Assembly (NCBI GenBank): GCA_964610205.1
Contig: CAZSVI010000001.1
Coordinates: 1 to 64,000 of the forward strand
Direction of reading: 5' to 3'
Source: CAZSVI01 sp964610205
GTDB lineage: Bacteria > Bacillota > Clostridia > DSM-8532
DNA length: 64,000 nt
Under the pieces are notes generated by a model that was given only the letters and a program-made list of their open reading frames with translations, had not been told where the DNA came from and ran no database searches. Shown here piece by piece: positions 26,636 to 35,800 of the stretch. Every line of letters starts with the position of its first letter. Position 1 is the first letter of the stretch. A program made the translations under genes and the position numbers.

Positions 26636-27658
26636 ATGGGCCCGGTTGTTAACTTTCTTTTATTTGGAATTGGTTTGGCAATTATAATTAAAGGCAGCGA
26701 CTGGTTTATAAATTCGGTAATTTATATAGCAAAAGTTTTCAAAATACCCTATATTATAATCGGTGTGACTATTGTCAGTATCTGTACAAGTTTGCCCGAA
26801 ACCTTTGTTTCGGCTGCTGCCGCGTTAAAAGAAGAAACCGATGTAGCTTTTGGTAATGCCATGGGTTCAATTGCCATTAACACAGGTGTTATATTGGCTA
26901 TACTAATGATATTTTCCCGATCGATAGTTGAGGATCACAAGGATATAGTAAAAAACGGTATATTTCTAATTTCCACACTGGTTTTAACGCTGATTATCGG
27001 ATTGGTATATGGGCAGATCCACAGGTTTTTTGGCTTTTTATTATTCGCGCTGTTTTTACTCTATATTCTGAAGAATGTTTATTCCATAAGGAAAAAGAAA
27101 AACGAAGAGCGCACTGTCAATGGGGACGATGATGAATACAAGAGCCAGGTTGATGTTTCCCGGTATACGGTCATAAGGAATATCATCTTTTTTCTCATCG
27201 GCATTTCCATGGTTATACTTGGTTCAAACCTGCTTGTGGACAATGGTATAAAAATTGCCGAAATCCTTAAAATTCCAACTATTTTAATTGCCATAATTTT
27301 TACTTCTCTGGGAACTTCACTGCCAGAGCTGGTGACTACAATTTCCTCCATCCGGAAAGGAGTGTCAAATCTCGGTGTGGGTAATATCATTGGCGCTAAT
27401 ATTTTAAATATAATTCAGGTTCTTTCTATATCTTCCATTATTAGAGACATACCCCTGGCCCATGATTCAAGCATTCTGTTCTTTCAGCTCCCCCTGGTTC
27501 TGGCAATGGTATCGGCATCGGTTTTATTCTGCATAATTTCAAAAAAAAGGTTCCGCCGCTGGTATGGGTTTGTTTTGTTTGGTTTCTACTCAATATTTCT
27601 TGTGGTAAATCTATTCAGAGAAAATACACCTCTTGTCGGCGCTTTAATTTTCGGCTAA
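26636..27658 (+). CDS. Calcium/sodium antiporter (CaCA family, YrbG-like)
   Basis: This is an inner-membrane cation exchanger of about 340 residues with ten or so hydrophobic segments in two inverted halves. Each half has the alpha-repeat that forms the ion path: TSLPETFVSAAAAL with GNAMGSIAINTG, and GTSLPELVTTISSI with GNIIGANILNI. A charged cytoplasmic loop (KKKNEERTVNGDDDEY) joins the halves. ATG 26636 has AAAGGAT upstream; the longer frame from 26585 has no RBS. It is a single gene facing the minus-strand gene at 27677. Confidence 0.92.
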   Translation: MGPVVNFLLFGIGLAIIIKGSDWFINSVIYIAKVFKIPYIIIGVTIVSICTSLPETFVSAAAALKEETDVAFGNAMGSIAINTGVILAILMIFSRSIVEDHKDIVKNGIFLISTLVLTLIIGLVYGQIHRFFGFLLFALFLLYILKNVYSIRKKKNEERTVNGDDDEYKSQVDVSRYTVIRNIIFFLIGISMVILGSNLLVDNGIKIAEILKIPTILIAIIFTSLGTSLPELVTTISSIRKGVSNLGVGNIIGANILNIIQVLSISSIIRDIPLAHDSSILFFQLPLVLAMVSASVLFCIISKKRFRRWYGFVLFGFYSIFLVVNLFRENTPLVGALIFG

Positions 27659-27676
27659 CAGGGCTGGTTGGCGTAG

Positions 27677-29182
27677 CTATTTCATCTCACGCCATGCGTC
27701 ATATTGCCTTTGCATTTCAGTAATCAATTCATCCGCTCCCGCAATTTTCAGTTCTTCTTCAAACTGCTTTACGGTAGGAGCAACTTCGACGGAACCTGAG
27801 AACAACTCTTTACAGTATGCCTGAACAACATTCCGGCAGGCAGATATTTGTATTTCGAAATCTGTTCTGTCAAATACAAATCCCAGGCTGTTCAGTAAAA
27901 TACCCGAATGGTTATACTCATCTATTTTATTCCATTTATTTAAATCTTCCCCTTCTGTCAGAAAATTCTTGAAACAATCCCCGAATTTTAATCCGTAGCC
28001 CGGGTTGTATCCTGAATTTTCAGAATAACTAAGCCTTACAACATTTTCAGATATTTTAGTATAATGGATATCTTCAATACCATAATTTAAAAGGTTCAAT
28101 ATATATTGATCGGTGTAAAGCAGTCCAATAAAGCGAAAAGCCTGTTCAGGATTCCGTGAACCCACCGGAATCGCAAGTAACGCATCCGTAGCTTCTCTGT
28201 TCGATATAACTGGTTTTGTTATATCCACCTGAACCCAGTTAATGCCTGTGGCAGCGTTAACTTCAACATTTCTACCAGGCATAAGAAATTGTCCCACAGC
28301 AAAGTATTTGCCTGATTTCATAAGTTCGTATTGATTACGATAGATGGCCGAATCCTCGTGTATATACCCTTTATTGAACCAATCTCTGATGATACTATAA
28401 TATATTCTGCTTTCCGATGTAAGGAACTGGTTTGTTATCGTTGTGCCTCTGTTATTGGGATAAAGTGCTCCAGGTACATCTTCATCACAGATATAATCCC
28501 AGTCAAGGATCCTGAATGGAGAGTCCATTCCCGCAATAAGCAGTGGAGTAATTCCTGTTTCATTATCCTTAATAATATCAAGGAAAGGTTCCAGTTCCTC
28601 TATCGAGATAATATTGTTTACATCCATATTATATTTGTCAACAAGAGATTTTTTTAAAAGAAAGCCCCAGTTATGTGCCTTTTCCTTATTGGCGGGAACC
28701 GCGTAATGCTTTCCATTGACAGCCGAACCGTTCAGAAATTTTTCACCTACTATCCGTCTGATGGCAGGATATTTATCCAGATACCCGTTTAATTTAGTGA
28801 AATAACCTGATGTGGCGTTTTGACTATATTGTGTCTCCATGTTTGAAGTAAATACAATATCAACCTGCTCACGGGCAGCCAGCAAAGCATTTATTTTTCG
28901 GTTATAGTCATCACCAGGTGTAAACACATTTAGTTCGAGAGTAACATTCTGTATATCATCCAGGTATTTGTTCACTTCCTCCATAATTCTCTGTATATCG
29001 GGCTCCTCACCGCTTCCTGCTAAATACCATTTAAGTGTTACCTCTTCCCCTGTATCCTCAGGTACGGTACTTTCATGTATACCAGATCCTGAACTCACCG
29101 GAACCGTGCAACCGGAAAGAACAATATATAGTACCAACACTGCCGGCAGAGTCAACCACATTGTTTTTTTCATACCGGACAT
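27677..29182 (-). CDS. Orphan sugar ABC transporter substrate-binding lipoprotein
   Basis: This is an extracellular lipoprotein with signal and lipobox VLSGC (Cys25). It is a family-1 binding protein of 501 residues (TLKWYLAGSGEEPD start of the mature fold, DIVFTSNMETQYSQNATSGY). The C-terminal segment resembles the DUF3502 tail found on LplA-like proteins. No permease or ATPase is adjacent, so it may share the LplB/YtcP pair at 13.7-15.6 kb. The Shine-Dalgarno is embedded in a run of nine G (29189-29197 on the opposite strand), a possible slippage site. Confidence 0.83.
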   Translation of the reverse strand: MSGMKKTMWLTLPAVLVLYIVLSGCTVPVSSGSGIHESTVPEDTGEEVTLKWYLAGSGEEPDIQRIMEEVNKYLDDIQNVTLELNVFTPGDDYNRKINALLAAREQVDIVFTSNMETQYSQNATSGYFTKLNGYLDKYPAIRRIVGEKFLNGSAVNGKHYAVPANKEKAHNWGFLLKKSLVDKYNMDVNNIISIEELEPFLDIIKDNETGITPLLIAGMDSPFRILDWDYICDEDVPGALYPNNRGTTITNQFLTSESRIYYSIIRDWFNKGYIHEDSAIYRNQYELMKSGKYFAVGQFLMPGRNVEVNAATGINWVQVDITKPVISNREATDALLAIPVGSRNPEQAFRFIGLLYTDQYILNLLNYGIEDIHYTKISENVVRLSYSENSGYNPGYGLKFGDCFKNFLTEGEDLNKWNKIDEYNHSGILLNSLGFVFDRTDFEIQISACRNVVQAYCKELFSGSVEVAPTVKQFEEELKIAGADELITEMQRQYDAWREMK

Positions 29183-29216
29183 CTAACTCCCCCCCCCAAA
29201 AAATGAAAGAATGTAT

Positions 29217-30389
29217 TTATAGCACTTTTCCATAATACGTGTTTTCAAACTCAATTATGGCACAAGCCGCCCCAATATAATCGGAAAACGGAAGATTTTC
29301 ACCTATTGCGTTGAAGAACGGTTCTTCTGCTATTCTATCTATAAAGAAGCTTAAAATCAAATCTTTGTGTATCATATTTCTTATTTTTTCATATCCTTTT
29401 ACAATTGTAGTAATACCGAGAGAATTTTTTATTTCCTGATATCTCAAGGCTGCATCCCGGTTTTTATCATGTAATTCTTTAAGGAAATCATCAACTCCGT
29501 ATATTTTGTACTCATTCATACCATATATTTGGGCTGCGGATTCCAGGCCCGCTACCGTTTGCAGGCTGAATACAGTCAACAGCTTATTAAAATCAGCCGT
29601 TCTGAAATAATACCTGTGACCCTGAAGCTTGCAGAAAGCCCTTAGTGTATCAAGATATCCCATCCGCATGTTTTTTTTCATCCTGTCCTTGTCAAATTCA
29701 AATATTCCGCCAATTGACTCGCAAGGTCTTATTAGCTTAATATAAGCTTCCTTGCTGATAAGATTTCTTTTTATTCCAATCCAGGATATATCTAAAGCAA
29801 TAAATTTCCTATATCCTTCCCTGATAAGCATATTAATGGGCAGGTTATCATATAAACCGCCATCCAGAAAAGTGTTTTCGCCTATTTTTTGGGCCTTATA
29901 TATTGGAAAGCAGGCAGAAGCCAGAATATAACCTATTAATTCATCTTTTTTAATATCCTTTTTAAAAATTTCGACTGGTTTATGGTCTTTAACCGAGTAT
30001 GTTACCAGACCAAAATCAATACTGGAATTATATATTTTTTCGATGTCCAGATTCTGTTCGAGAAGTATTCTTAAAGGTTCATTGTTGAAACCCTTCTGAC
30101 GTATATAGTCTCTTGCGACCCGCACAATATTGTTTATATTAAACAAACTTTTGTTTTCTCCGACCTCAACCTCAGTATCTATTACATCGCCAACTTCAAT
30201 ATCATAATAAAGCTGCTCCAGTTTTTCAGCATCGCCTTGAATCATAAAGGCAGCGTTTATAGCGCCGATGGAAGTACCCGCAATGGCGGAAACAGGTATA
30301 TTCATTTCTTTTATAGCATTCCATGCACCAACCTGATAAGTTCCTCTGGTTCCCCCTCCGGCAAGAACAAGGCAATAATTACTTTTCAT
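29217..30389 (-). CDS. Patatin-like phospholipase
   Basis: This is a cytoplasmic or membrane-associated lipid acyl hydrolase with a Ser-Asp dyad. The oxyanion loop GGGTRGTYQVG, nucleophile elbow GTSIG and catalytic Asp in FLDGGLYDNLP are all present. About 390 residues, with a C-terminal extension of unknown function. The frame is open to 30518, but ATG 30389 with AAGGAG at 8 bases gives the family's typical start (MKSNYCLVLAGGG). Its role could be membrane remodelling. It stands as a single gene between the sugar lipoprotein and the hydrogenase. Confidence 0.9.
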   Translation of the reverse strand: MKSNYCLVLAGGGTRGTYQVGAWNAIKEMNIPVSAIAGTSIGAINAAFMIQGDAEKLEQLYYDIEVGDVIDTEVEVGENKSLFNINNIVRVARDYIRQKGFNNEPLRILLEQNLDIEKIYNSSIDFGLVTYSVKDHKPVEIFKKDIKKDELIGYILASACFPIYKAQKIGENTFLDGGLYDNLPINMLIREGYRKFIALDISWIGIKRNLISKEAYIKLIRPCESIGGIFEFDKDRMKKNMRMGYLDTLRAFCKLQGHRYYFRTADFNKLLTVFSLQTVAGLESAAQIYGMNEYKIYGVDDFLKELHDKNRDAALRYQEIKNSLGITTIVKGYEKIRNMIHKDLILSFFIDRIAEEPFFNAIGENLPFSDYIGAACAIIEFENTYYGKVL

Positions 30390-30657
30390 TTTATAAACTC
30401 CTTGCATTTTACATAAATCATTAAAATGGTATTTATTTCTATCCTTAATAATATCATATTCCTGATGATCAATGCAATAAGTATGCAGGGATATATCAAA
30501 CAGCAAACCTCTCTCCATCCTATGTGTCTATTTTCCGAAATCTTTCCCGGCTCCTGCAGGCATGAGATATATCCCCGCGGTATATTTTACAATATTATCA
30601 TTAGTGGTGTTTGTAAGTGATTACAAATTACTTCGAAAAAATAGGGCTTAAGTCTCT

Positions 30658-32049
30658 TTAATGGCCTCTGGTTAACAAACGAATAGTATCCTTCCGTTCT
30701 ATAATTTCCTCAATAGTCTCAACTCCAAGCTGCTTCAATATTTTCATAACATTCAGGTTATCAAAGGGTGTCATAATAAGTGAGTCTTCCGCAAATTCAT
30801 TTACTATACGCGTTGCCCGTTCTACATCTATATTTGTTCTGGGACCTCCCACACATCCGCCTTTGCACCCCATTCCTTCAATGAAGTTCGCTCCGATATC
30901 TTTTTTCCGGGATAACGTATCCAGAACCTCTTTACATTCCGTAACCCCATCTACTTTTTTCGCCTTCAGTTTAATAACACGGGCAGGTTCCAGACGGTTT
31001 ACCACTGTTTTTACAGAAAAGCTGACTCCTCCGGTTCTTGCGTAGAACCTGCCCCCCAGGGATGCCTGATCTTTTTCATCACCGGGAAGAGATGCCAGGT
31101 CTATTTCCAAAACCTCAAATATTTCCTTCATTTCCCTGAAATTAATGACATAATCAATGGCTTCCTTTAGTTCCGGTTCCATAGCTTCGGCCTTTTTTGC
31201 TATGCATGGGGCAATGAAAACCACTCGCGCATCCGGATATAACCGTTTCAAAACCCTGCCTGAAGCTATCATGGGCGAAACCGAAGGCGACATATATGCA
31301 TACAAATCCTTATAGTTTTTCATTGTCATATTAAACCAAACGGGGCAGCAACAACTGGTTAAGAAAAAATCCTCCCTGTTTTTCACCAGATGGTTGAATT
31401 CAAATGCCTCTTTAATGGTAAGTATGTCCGCAAACATAGCTACTTCTATCATATCCGCAAACCCAATTAATTTGAAGGCTGTCCTGAGCTGTCCCATTGT
31501 AATGTCATCCCCAAACTGACCGGCTATGGCAGGCGCGACAGAAGCATAAACAAGTTTTTGTCCGCTTTTTAAAAGATCGATCACAGGTAAGAATTCAATT
31601 TTGTCGGCCAATGCCCCAAAGTTGCAGTCGGTAACACATTGCCCGCAGGACAGGCACTTGTTGTTTATGATTACAGGCCCGGTATTGCGGTTATAAACAT
31701 GGGATTCATATTTACAGGAGTCTTTGCATTGTCTGGATTCATCCTCGCAAAACCGGCACGGACCATCTATTTTCGAGATAACCGGTTTATTTATTTCCCT
31801 CGACTTATGAATAAGGCTCAATTCATCGCTAAAATTTTCCCCATCCCTGGGATCCTGGCCCATTGCCACCCGTATATGATCCTTTATGAAGGGAAGATCC
31901 TCATCCAAAAACTCATACTTCTCCTTGATTTCCCTGGCAAGGGCATCCAAATCCTCTACTTTATTCAGTTTACCGTTCCAATACCTTTTTACCAGTTCCC
32001 CGAAGATAACCATTCTTTTTTTCTGAAAATCCTTGAATCTGTTCTCCAT
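30658..32049 (-). CDS. [FeFe] hydrogenase catalytic-domain protein, group-B-like
   Basis: This is an iron-only hydrogenase homologue of 463 residues. The N-terminal half has a Cys cluster (CRFCEDESRQCKDSC) and a ferredoxin-type CLSCGQCVTDC motif. The H-cluster motifs are TSCCCPVWF (L1), APCIAKKAEA (L2) and EGMGCKGGCVGGP (L3). The extra Cys in L1 and the GMGC form of L3 differ from the standard TSCCPxW and MACPGGC and agree with what I recall of group B enzymes such as clostridial CpIII. It is monocistronic, with no NuoE/F partners. Whether it evolves or oxidises H2 in vivo cannot be told. Confidence 0.85.
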   Translation of the reverse strand: MENRFKDFQKKRMVIFGELVKRYWNGKLNKVEDLDALAREIKEKYEFLDEDLPFIKDHIRVAMGQDPRDGENFSDELSLIHKSREINKPVISKIDGPCRFCEDESRQCKDSCKYESHVYNRNTGPVIINNKCLSCGQCVTDCNFGALADKIEFLPVIDLLKSGQKLVYASVAPAIAGQFGDDITMGQLRTAFKLIGFADMIEVAMFADILTIKEAFEFNHLVKNREDFFLTSCCCPVWFNMTMKNYKDLYAYMSPSVSPMIASGRVLKRLYPDARVVFIAPCIAKKAEAMEPELKEAIDYVINFREMKEIFEVLEIDLASLPGDEKDQASLGGRFYARTGGVSFSVKTVVNRLEPARVIKLKAKKVDGVTECKEVLDTLSRKKDIGANFIEGMGCKGGCVGGPRTNIDVERATRIVNEFAEDSLIMTPFDNLNVMKILKQLGVETIEEIIERKDTIRLLTRGH

Positions 32050-32093
32050 ATATTATCCTCCCCGGATTTTTTGCACCGTTTTTTTCAAGCCTA

Positions 32094-32139
32094 TTATAGC
32101 AACGGAAACAATTGCTTGCAATTACAACATGCCGTTATA
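32094..32139. repeat. 46-nt quasi-palindromic dispersed repeat, copy 3
   Basis: TTATAGCAACGGAAACAATT and GCAATTACAACATGCCGTTA face each other. The copy lies 45 bases upstream of the hydrogenase start, in the 273-base gap that also contains the rubrerythrin terminator. Confidence 0.75.
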
Positions 32140-32282
32140 AACCATGCAACTCTTTAATATGAAAAAAAGAGTACCATATAATAATACGATACCCTTTTAC
32201 TCAATATAAATCCAAATAAGGTTTAGATCTATCAAGCTGAATAAAAATCCTTCAAACGCAGCTATTGATACCGGAAAAAATA

Positions 32283-32312
32283 GGCTTCCAGGGCGGGAAC
32301 CCTCTTTAAGCC
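32283..32312 (-). terminator. Probable terminator of the perR-rbr operon
   Basis: GGCTT...AAGCC with an inner GGG/CCC stem is followed on the minus strand by TATTTTTT, just downstream of the rubrerythrin stop. Confidence 0.6.
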
Positions 32313-32322
32313 CCGTTATTAA

Positions 32323-32916
32323 TCAATAGGTTTCCACAAACAACTCAAAGAAGGACTGTGGATGGACACAGGCAGGACACTTTTCCGGAGCCTCAGCACC
32401 TTCATGAACATACCCGCAGTTGCCGCATTTCCACATAACCTTAGTATCCCTCCTGAATACCTTATTATTGGAAATATTGTCGGCTAGTTTATTAAACCTG
32501 ATCTCATGCATTTTTTCTGCCAGAGCGATCATCCTGAATGTACTTGCTATTTCGGGAAAACCTTCCTTATCAGCTACATTCGCAAATTCCGGATATAACT
32601 CGCTCCATTCCTCATTTTCTCCGCCGGCTGCAGCCTTCAGATTTTCAAGGGTTACCCCCTGAGCCACAGGATAGTCGGCGATAATATTTATTGTTGTTGG
32701 CAGCTCTTCCTTCATCCCTTCCAACAGGTATTTATAGAATCTTTTGCCATGTTCTTTTTCATTATCCGCTATTTCAATAAAAATGTTTTTAATCTGTTTA
32801 AACCCTTCCTTGTCGGCAACGGAGGCATAAAAAGTATACCTGTTACGTGCCTGTGACTCTCCTGCAAATGATTTCAACAAGTTTTCAGCTGTTTTAGTTC
32901 CTTTTAATGTTTTCAT
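32323..32916 (-). CDS. rbr: Rubrerythrin
   Basis: This non-haem iron protein reduces hydrogen peroxide in anaerobes. The N-terminal four-helix bundle carries the diiron ligands (ESQARNRY, the EIADNEKEHGKRFY helix and the later AEKMHEIRF). The C-terminal rubredoxin-like domain has two Cys pairs (CGNCGYVHEG and CPACVHPQ). About 197 residues. ATG 32916 has AGGAGG upstream; the longer frame overlaps perR. It lies 10 bases after perR and is expected to be repressed by it. Confidence 0.95.
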   Translation of the reverse strand: MKTLKGTKTAENLLKSFAGESQARNRYTFYASVADKEGFKQIKNIFIEIADNEKEHGKRFYKYLLEGMKEELPTTINIIADYPVAQGVTLENLKAAAGGENEEWSELYPEFANVADKEGFPEIASTFRMIALAEKMHEIRFNKLADNISNNKVFRRDTKVMWKCGNCGYVHEGAEAPEKCPACVHPQSFFELFVETY

Positions 32917-32926
32917 AAAAACCTCC

Positions 32927-33358
32927 TCAACTAATATTATTTTTATCATTATTAAGGCAATGTGGACATATGCCTTTATAATTAACACTTTTATTTCGTA
33001 CTATAAATCCTTCCAGTTCTTCAGGCTTAATTTTATCAATATCTACGGAGAAATCATAAATTTTTCCGCACCTCTCGCATTTAAAATGCCCATGCTGCTC
33101 AACCGTGGCATCATACCTCATTTCATTGCTATCAATACTAATGGGTATAGCCAGGTTTTCATCTACAAACAGGTTCAAAGTATTATATACCGTTGTTTTT
33201 GAAAGAGTCGGGATTTCTTTGACAAGTTTGCTGTATATTTCATCAACTGTGGGGTGATTACGGTATCTTATAAGATATTCCATAACCTTTAACCTGGAAT
33301 ATGAGGGCTTTACATTCTTTTGTGACAGAAAACCCTTTATTTCATTAATACTGGCCAC
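32927..33358 (-). CDS. perR: Fur-family peroxide regulator PerR
   Basis: This is a metal-dependent repressor that loses DNA binding when oxidised by peroxide. It has a winged-helix N-terminus (KPSYSRLKVMEYLIRYRNHP, TLSKTTVYNTLNLFVDENLA) and structural zinc Cys pairs (CERCGK and CPHCLN). The dimer/metal site includes HGHFKC. Length 143. It is the first gene of the operon with rubrerythrin, and two Per-box-like sites precede it, indicating autoregulation. A Fur assignment is excluded mainly by the neighbour and the box sequence. Confidence 0.92.
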   Translation of the reverse strand: MASINEIKGFLSQKNVKPSYSRLKVMEYLIRYRNHPTVDEIYSKLVKEIPTLSKTTVYNTLNLFVDENLAIPISIDSNEMRYDATVEQHGHFKCERCGKIYDFSVDIDKIKPEELEGFIVRNKSVNYKGICPHCLNNDKNNIS

Positions 33359-33386
33359 CTATTCACCCTGCTTTCCTCAAATTATA

Positions 33387-33420
33387 TTATTGTAATAATA
33401 ACTATATTGTAATCATTACA
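33387..33420 (-). promoter_or_regulatory. Two Per-box-like operators upstream of perR
   Basis: TTATTGTAATAATAA (33387-33401) matches the Per box TTATAATnATTATAA at 12 of 14 fixed positions. TGTAATCATTACA (33408-33420) is a perfect 6-1-6 palindrome of the same type. Both sit 29-62 bases before the perR start. Confidence 0.72.
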
Positions 33421-33487
33421 TATTTATTATACTTATTATTTAATAAAATGTCAACTGTCATTAATAATTTTATGCATTATTGTGATT

Positions 33488-33830
33488 GACTTAAAAATGC
33501 ATAAATTACGTAGTCGCGGTATACATTTTGCTCTTGATGATTTCGGCAAGGGTTACTCCCTTCCATATATATATATTAAAAACCTTCCGATTAGCACCCT
33601 AAAAATCGACAAGTTTTTATGAATGAACATATACCTGATATAAACGAAAACACCATTACAGGATCAATTAATATCATGGGGATTCAATCGGGATTAACAG
33701 TAGTTGCGGAAAGAGTTGAAGAAAAAGAACAATTAAGTTATCTGGCAAAACATAATGCAGCAAATACCAGGCTACCTTTTCAGTAAACCGGTTGCCGAAG
33801 ATGTCGCAGTAAAAATAGTTATAAGGAACT
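33488..33830 (+). pseudogene. Remnant of an EAL-domain (c-di-GMP phosphodiesterase) gene
   Basis: Three pieces of an EAL domain are found in different frames. The first is [11 protein letters not shown]...[10 protein letters not shown] and ends at a TGA near 33620. The second is GLTVVAERVEEKEQLSYLAK in another frame. The third is PGYLFSKPVAEDV after a second shift. The upstream catalytic EAL motif and any GGDEF or sensor region are absent. Two frameshifts and missing catalytic residues show it is dead. Its 3' end overlaps the convergent SGNH gene by about 12 bases. Confidence 0.85.
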
Positions 33831-34448
33831 AAATACATAGGGTTTCAGAACATCTGCTACCACCATATAGCCCTGAACAGTCAGATGCAAACCTTCCACA
33901 GTGTATTCCAGGCGAATATTTCCCGAATCATCTATAAGGTGACTGTACATATCAATATAGTTAATGCCCATTTCCTGCGCCAATGTTTTCAATCTGTAAT
34001 TTAGACGGCATATTTTTTCATTATTCCTTTTTCCTACAATAAACTTCTTAATTTTTTTATCCCGGGCTAGTGAAATCGGATATACCGACTCCAGAAAAAT
34101 CAAGGTGTCAGGGCAGTTATGACGTATGTTTTCAATAATTTTCCCAACATTTTTCACAATGTATTCTACCGGTTTTTTATCGCCAAGATCATTTGTACCT
34201 ATCATCAAAAAAACCTTTGCCGGGGAAAGTTCATATACGCTTTCAGGCAGCCGGTTCAGTATACCATCGGTTGTATCTCCGCTAATACCCCTGTTAATGA
34301 CATATACACCGTGAAAGAATTCATTTACGCGGAAGAAATCCGTAATGGAGTCTCCCAGAAAAACAATTCCGCCCGGCTTTGAGCATCCATTTAAATGTGT
34401 GAAAACATTTTCTATAATTTTCCGGTAAAATTTTAATATCGGGTTCAT
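33819..34448 (-). CDS. SGNH/GDSL-family hydrolase
   Basis: This is an esterase or lipase of the SGNH fold, 209 residues, without a signal peptide. Block I GDSITDFF carries the catalytic Ser; the Gly block ISGDTTDGILNRL, the Asn block GTNDLGDKK and the catalytic Asp/His near the C-terminus in VEGLHLTVQGYMV are all present. Natural substrates range from acetylated sugars to lipids and cannot be predicted. It lies 16 bases downstream of the amidohydrolase gene and is probably cotranscribed. Confidence 0.9.
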   Translation of the reverse strand: MNPILKFYRKIIENVFTHLNGCSKPGGIVFLGDSITDFFRVNEFFHGVYVINRGISGDTTDGILNRLPESVYELSPAKVFLMIGTNDLGDKKPVEYIVKNVGKIIENIRHNCPDTLIFLESVYPISLARDKKIKKFIVGKRNNEKICRLNYRLKTLAQEMGINYIDMYSHLIDDSGNIRLEYTVEGLHLTVQGYMVVADVLKPYVFSSL

Positions 34449-34463
34449 AGAATCCTCCCATAT

Positions 34464-35660
34464 TTATTGGCGGTGGTATACTACTTCCCCGTTAATGATT
34501 GTTACATCGACTTTCGTCTTATAATCAAAGGGGTGTCCGCTAAAAATAATGATATCGGCATCTTTGCCAACCTCAAGGCTCCCTACGCGTTCTTCAATTC
34601 CTCCTGCTCTGGCGGCATTTATTGTCACTGCCATCAAGGCATCCTTCTCTGTCATACCCTCCCTGACGGCAACAGCCGCACTAAGCAATAAATGCTGAAT
34701 AGGAACGCATGGATGATCGGTCATTATGGCAACAGGCACACCTGCCCTGGCCAGAATTCCGGGGGCTTCTATATTCTGATTTTTTAATTCAACCTTGGAT
34801 CGTTCGGTTAACAACGGACCCAGAATTACTTTTATTTGGTTCTCTTTTAACACTTCGGATATAAGATAACCTTCGGTACAATGTTCAATAGTAATACAAA
34901 GATTAAATTCTTTCGCAATACGGATAGCCGTGAGAATATCATCAGCCCTGTGGGCGTGAACCTTTACAATTAATTCCCTCTTTAAGGCAGGTATCAAAGC
35001 CTCAAGCCTGATGTCATATTCTGGTTTTTCCTTTTCTTCCTTATCTGTATTATATTCTTCCCATGCTTCCATATATTCTTTCGCTTTGTAAAGCTGCTCT
35101 CTTAATATTGCTGCTGTTGCCATTCTCGTGCTGGGAGTATGATTCTTTTCATGGTGTACCACTTTCGGGTTTTCACCAAAAGCCACTTTCAATGCACATG
35201 GCTCCTTAAAAACCATCTCGTCCACCGATCGTCCGAATGTCTTTAAAGCAGCGAATTGACCGCATATTACATTAGCACTGCCAGGTCCGCATATTACAGT
35301 CGTTACACCCCATTGACGTGCTTCTTCAAAGGAACGATCGGAATGATAAATCCCGTCTATTCCCCTAAGATGAGGGGTTACAGGATCTGTTGACTCATTT
35401 CCGTCATCGCCTTCAAATCCAACCGAGTCTTCCCACAGCCCGACGTGGGCATGTGCATCAATTAACCCAGGCATGACATACCTGCCCTTTGCATCAATAA
35501 CATCCGTTATCTCGAGGCATTCGGACATCGGACCTATTGCTGTAATTTTTCCGTTTTCTATAAAAATATAACCCTTATCATATGTTGTAACAGATTCGTT
35601 TTTCTTTGCTTGTTCTATCGTATCAGACATTGCAAGAATTTTACCGTTGATTATCAGCAT
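34464..35660 (-). CDS. Metal-dependent amidohydrolase (imidazolonepropionase-like)
   Basis: This TIM-barrel amidohydrolase has 398 residues. Metal-binding His-x-His occurs in DAHAHVGLW, with later metal or catalytic residues in VKVHAHRADD, IEHCTEGYL and the Asp of MTDHPCVPIQ. The N- and C-terminal strands form the usual small beta-sandwich (GKILAMSD, GKDADIIIFSGHPFDY). Proteins of this subgroup are often annotated as imidazolonepropionase or prolidase-like; the true substrate is unknown and no histidine-degradation genes are nearby. It shares an operon with the SGNH gene. Confidence 0.85.
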   Translation of the reverse strand: MLIINGKILAMSDTIEQAKKNESVTTYDKGYIFIENGKITAIGPMSECLEITDVIDAKGRYVMPGLIDAHAHVGLWEDSVGFEGDDGNESTDPVTPHLRGIDGIYHSDRSFEEARQWGVTTVICGPGSANVICGQFAALKTFGRSVDEMVFKEPCALKVAFGENPKVVHHEKNHTPSTRMATAAILREQLYKAKEYMEAWEEYNTDKEEKEKPEYDIRLEALIPALKRELIVKVHAHRADDILTAIRIAKEFNLCITIEHCTEGYLISEVLKENQIKVILGPLLTERSKVELKNQNIEAPGILARAGVPVAIMTDHPCVPIQHLLLSAAVAVREGMTEKDALMAVTINAARAGGIEERVGSLEVGKDADIIIFSGHPFDYKTKVDVTIINGEVVYHRQ

Positions 35661-35729
35661 ATTTGCCCTCCATAATACGTCGGAAATTTAATCCTATTAT
35701 AGCATATGACAACGGTCAACCGCAACACA

Positions 35730-35800
35730 GAGACAGGGAGAGACAGGGGGACGCTTCCTGTCTCTCCCTGTCTCTCCCTGTCTCTCCTGTCTTCCCCTTG
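35730..35800. repeat. Palindromic GACAGGGAGA repeat between two genes
   Basis: GAGACAGGGAGAGACAGGGG followed by its inverse with three CTGTCTCTCC units forms a long hairpin directly after lon. GACAGGGGGACG also occurs at 38517, and the related GGGGACGGTTCT at 43729, 44564 and 47361. It probably doubles as the lon terminator. Confidence 0.65.

Noticed and set aside
35730..35800. Possible CRISPR-like tandem repeat (CTGTCTCTCC units)
   Set aside because: Units are about 10 bases, directly adjacent, with no spacers and no cas genes; it is a palindromic intergenic repeat.
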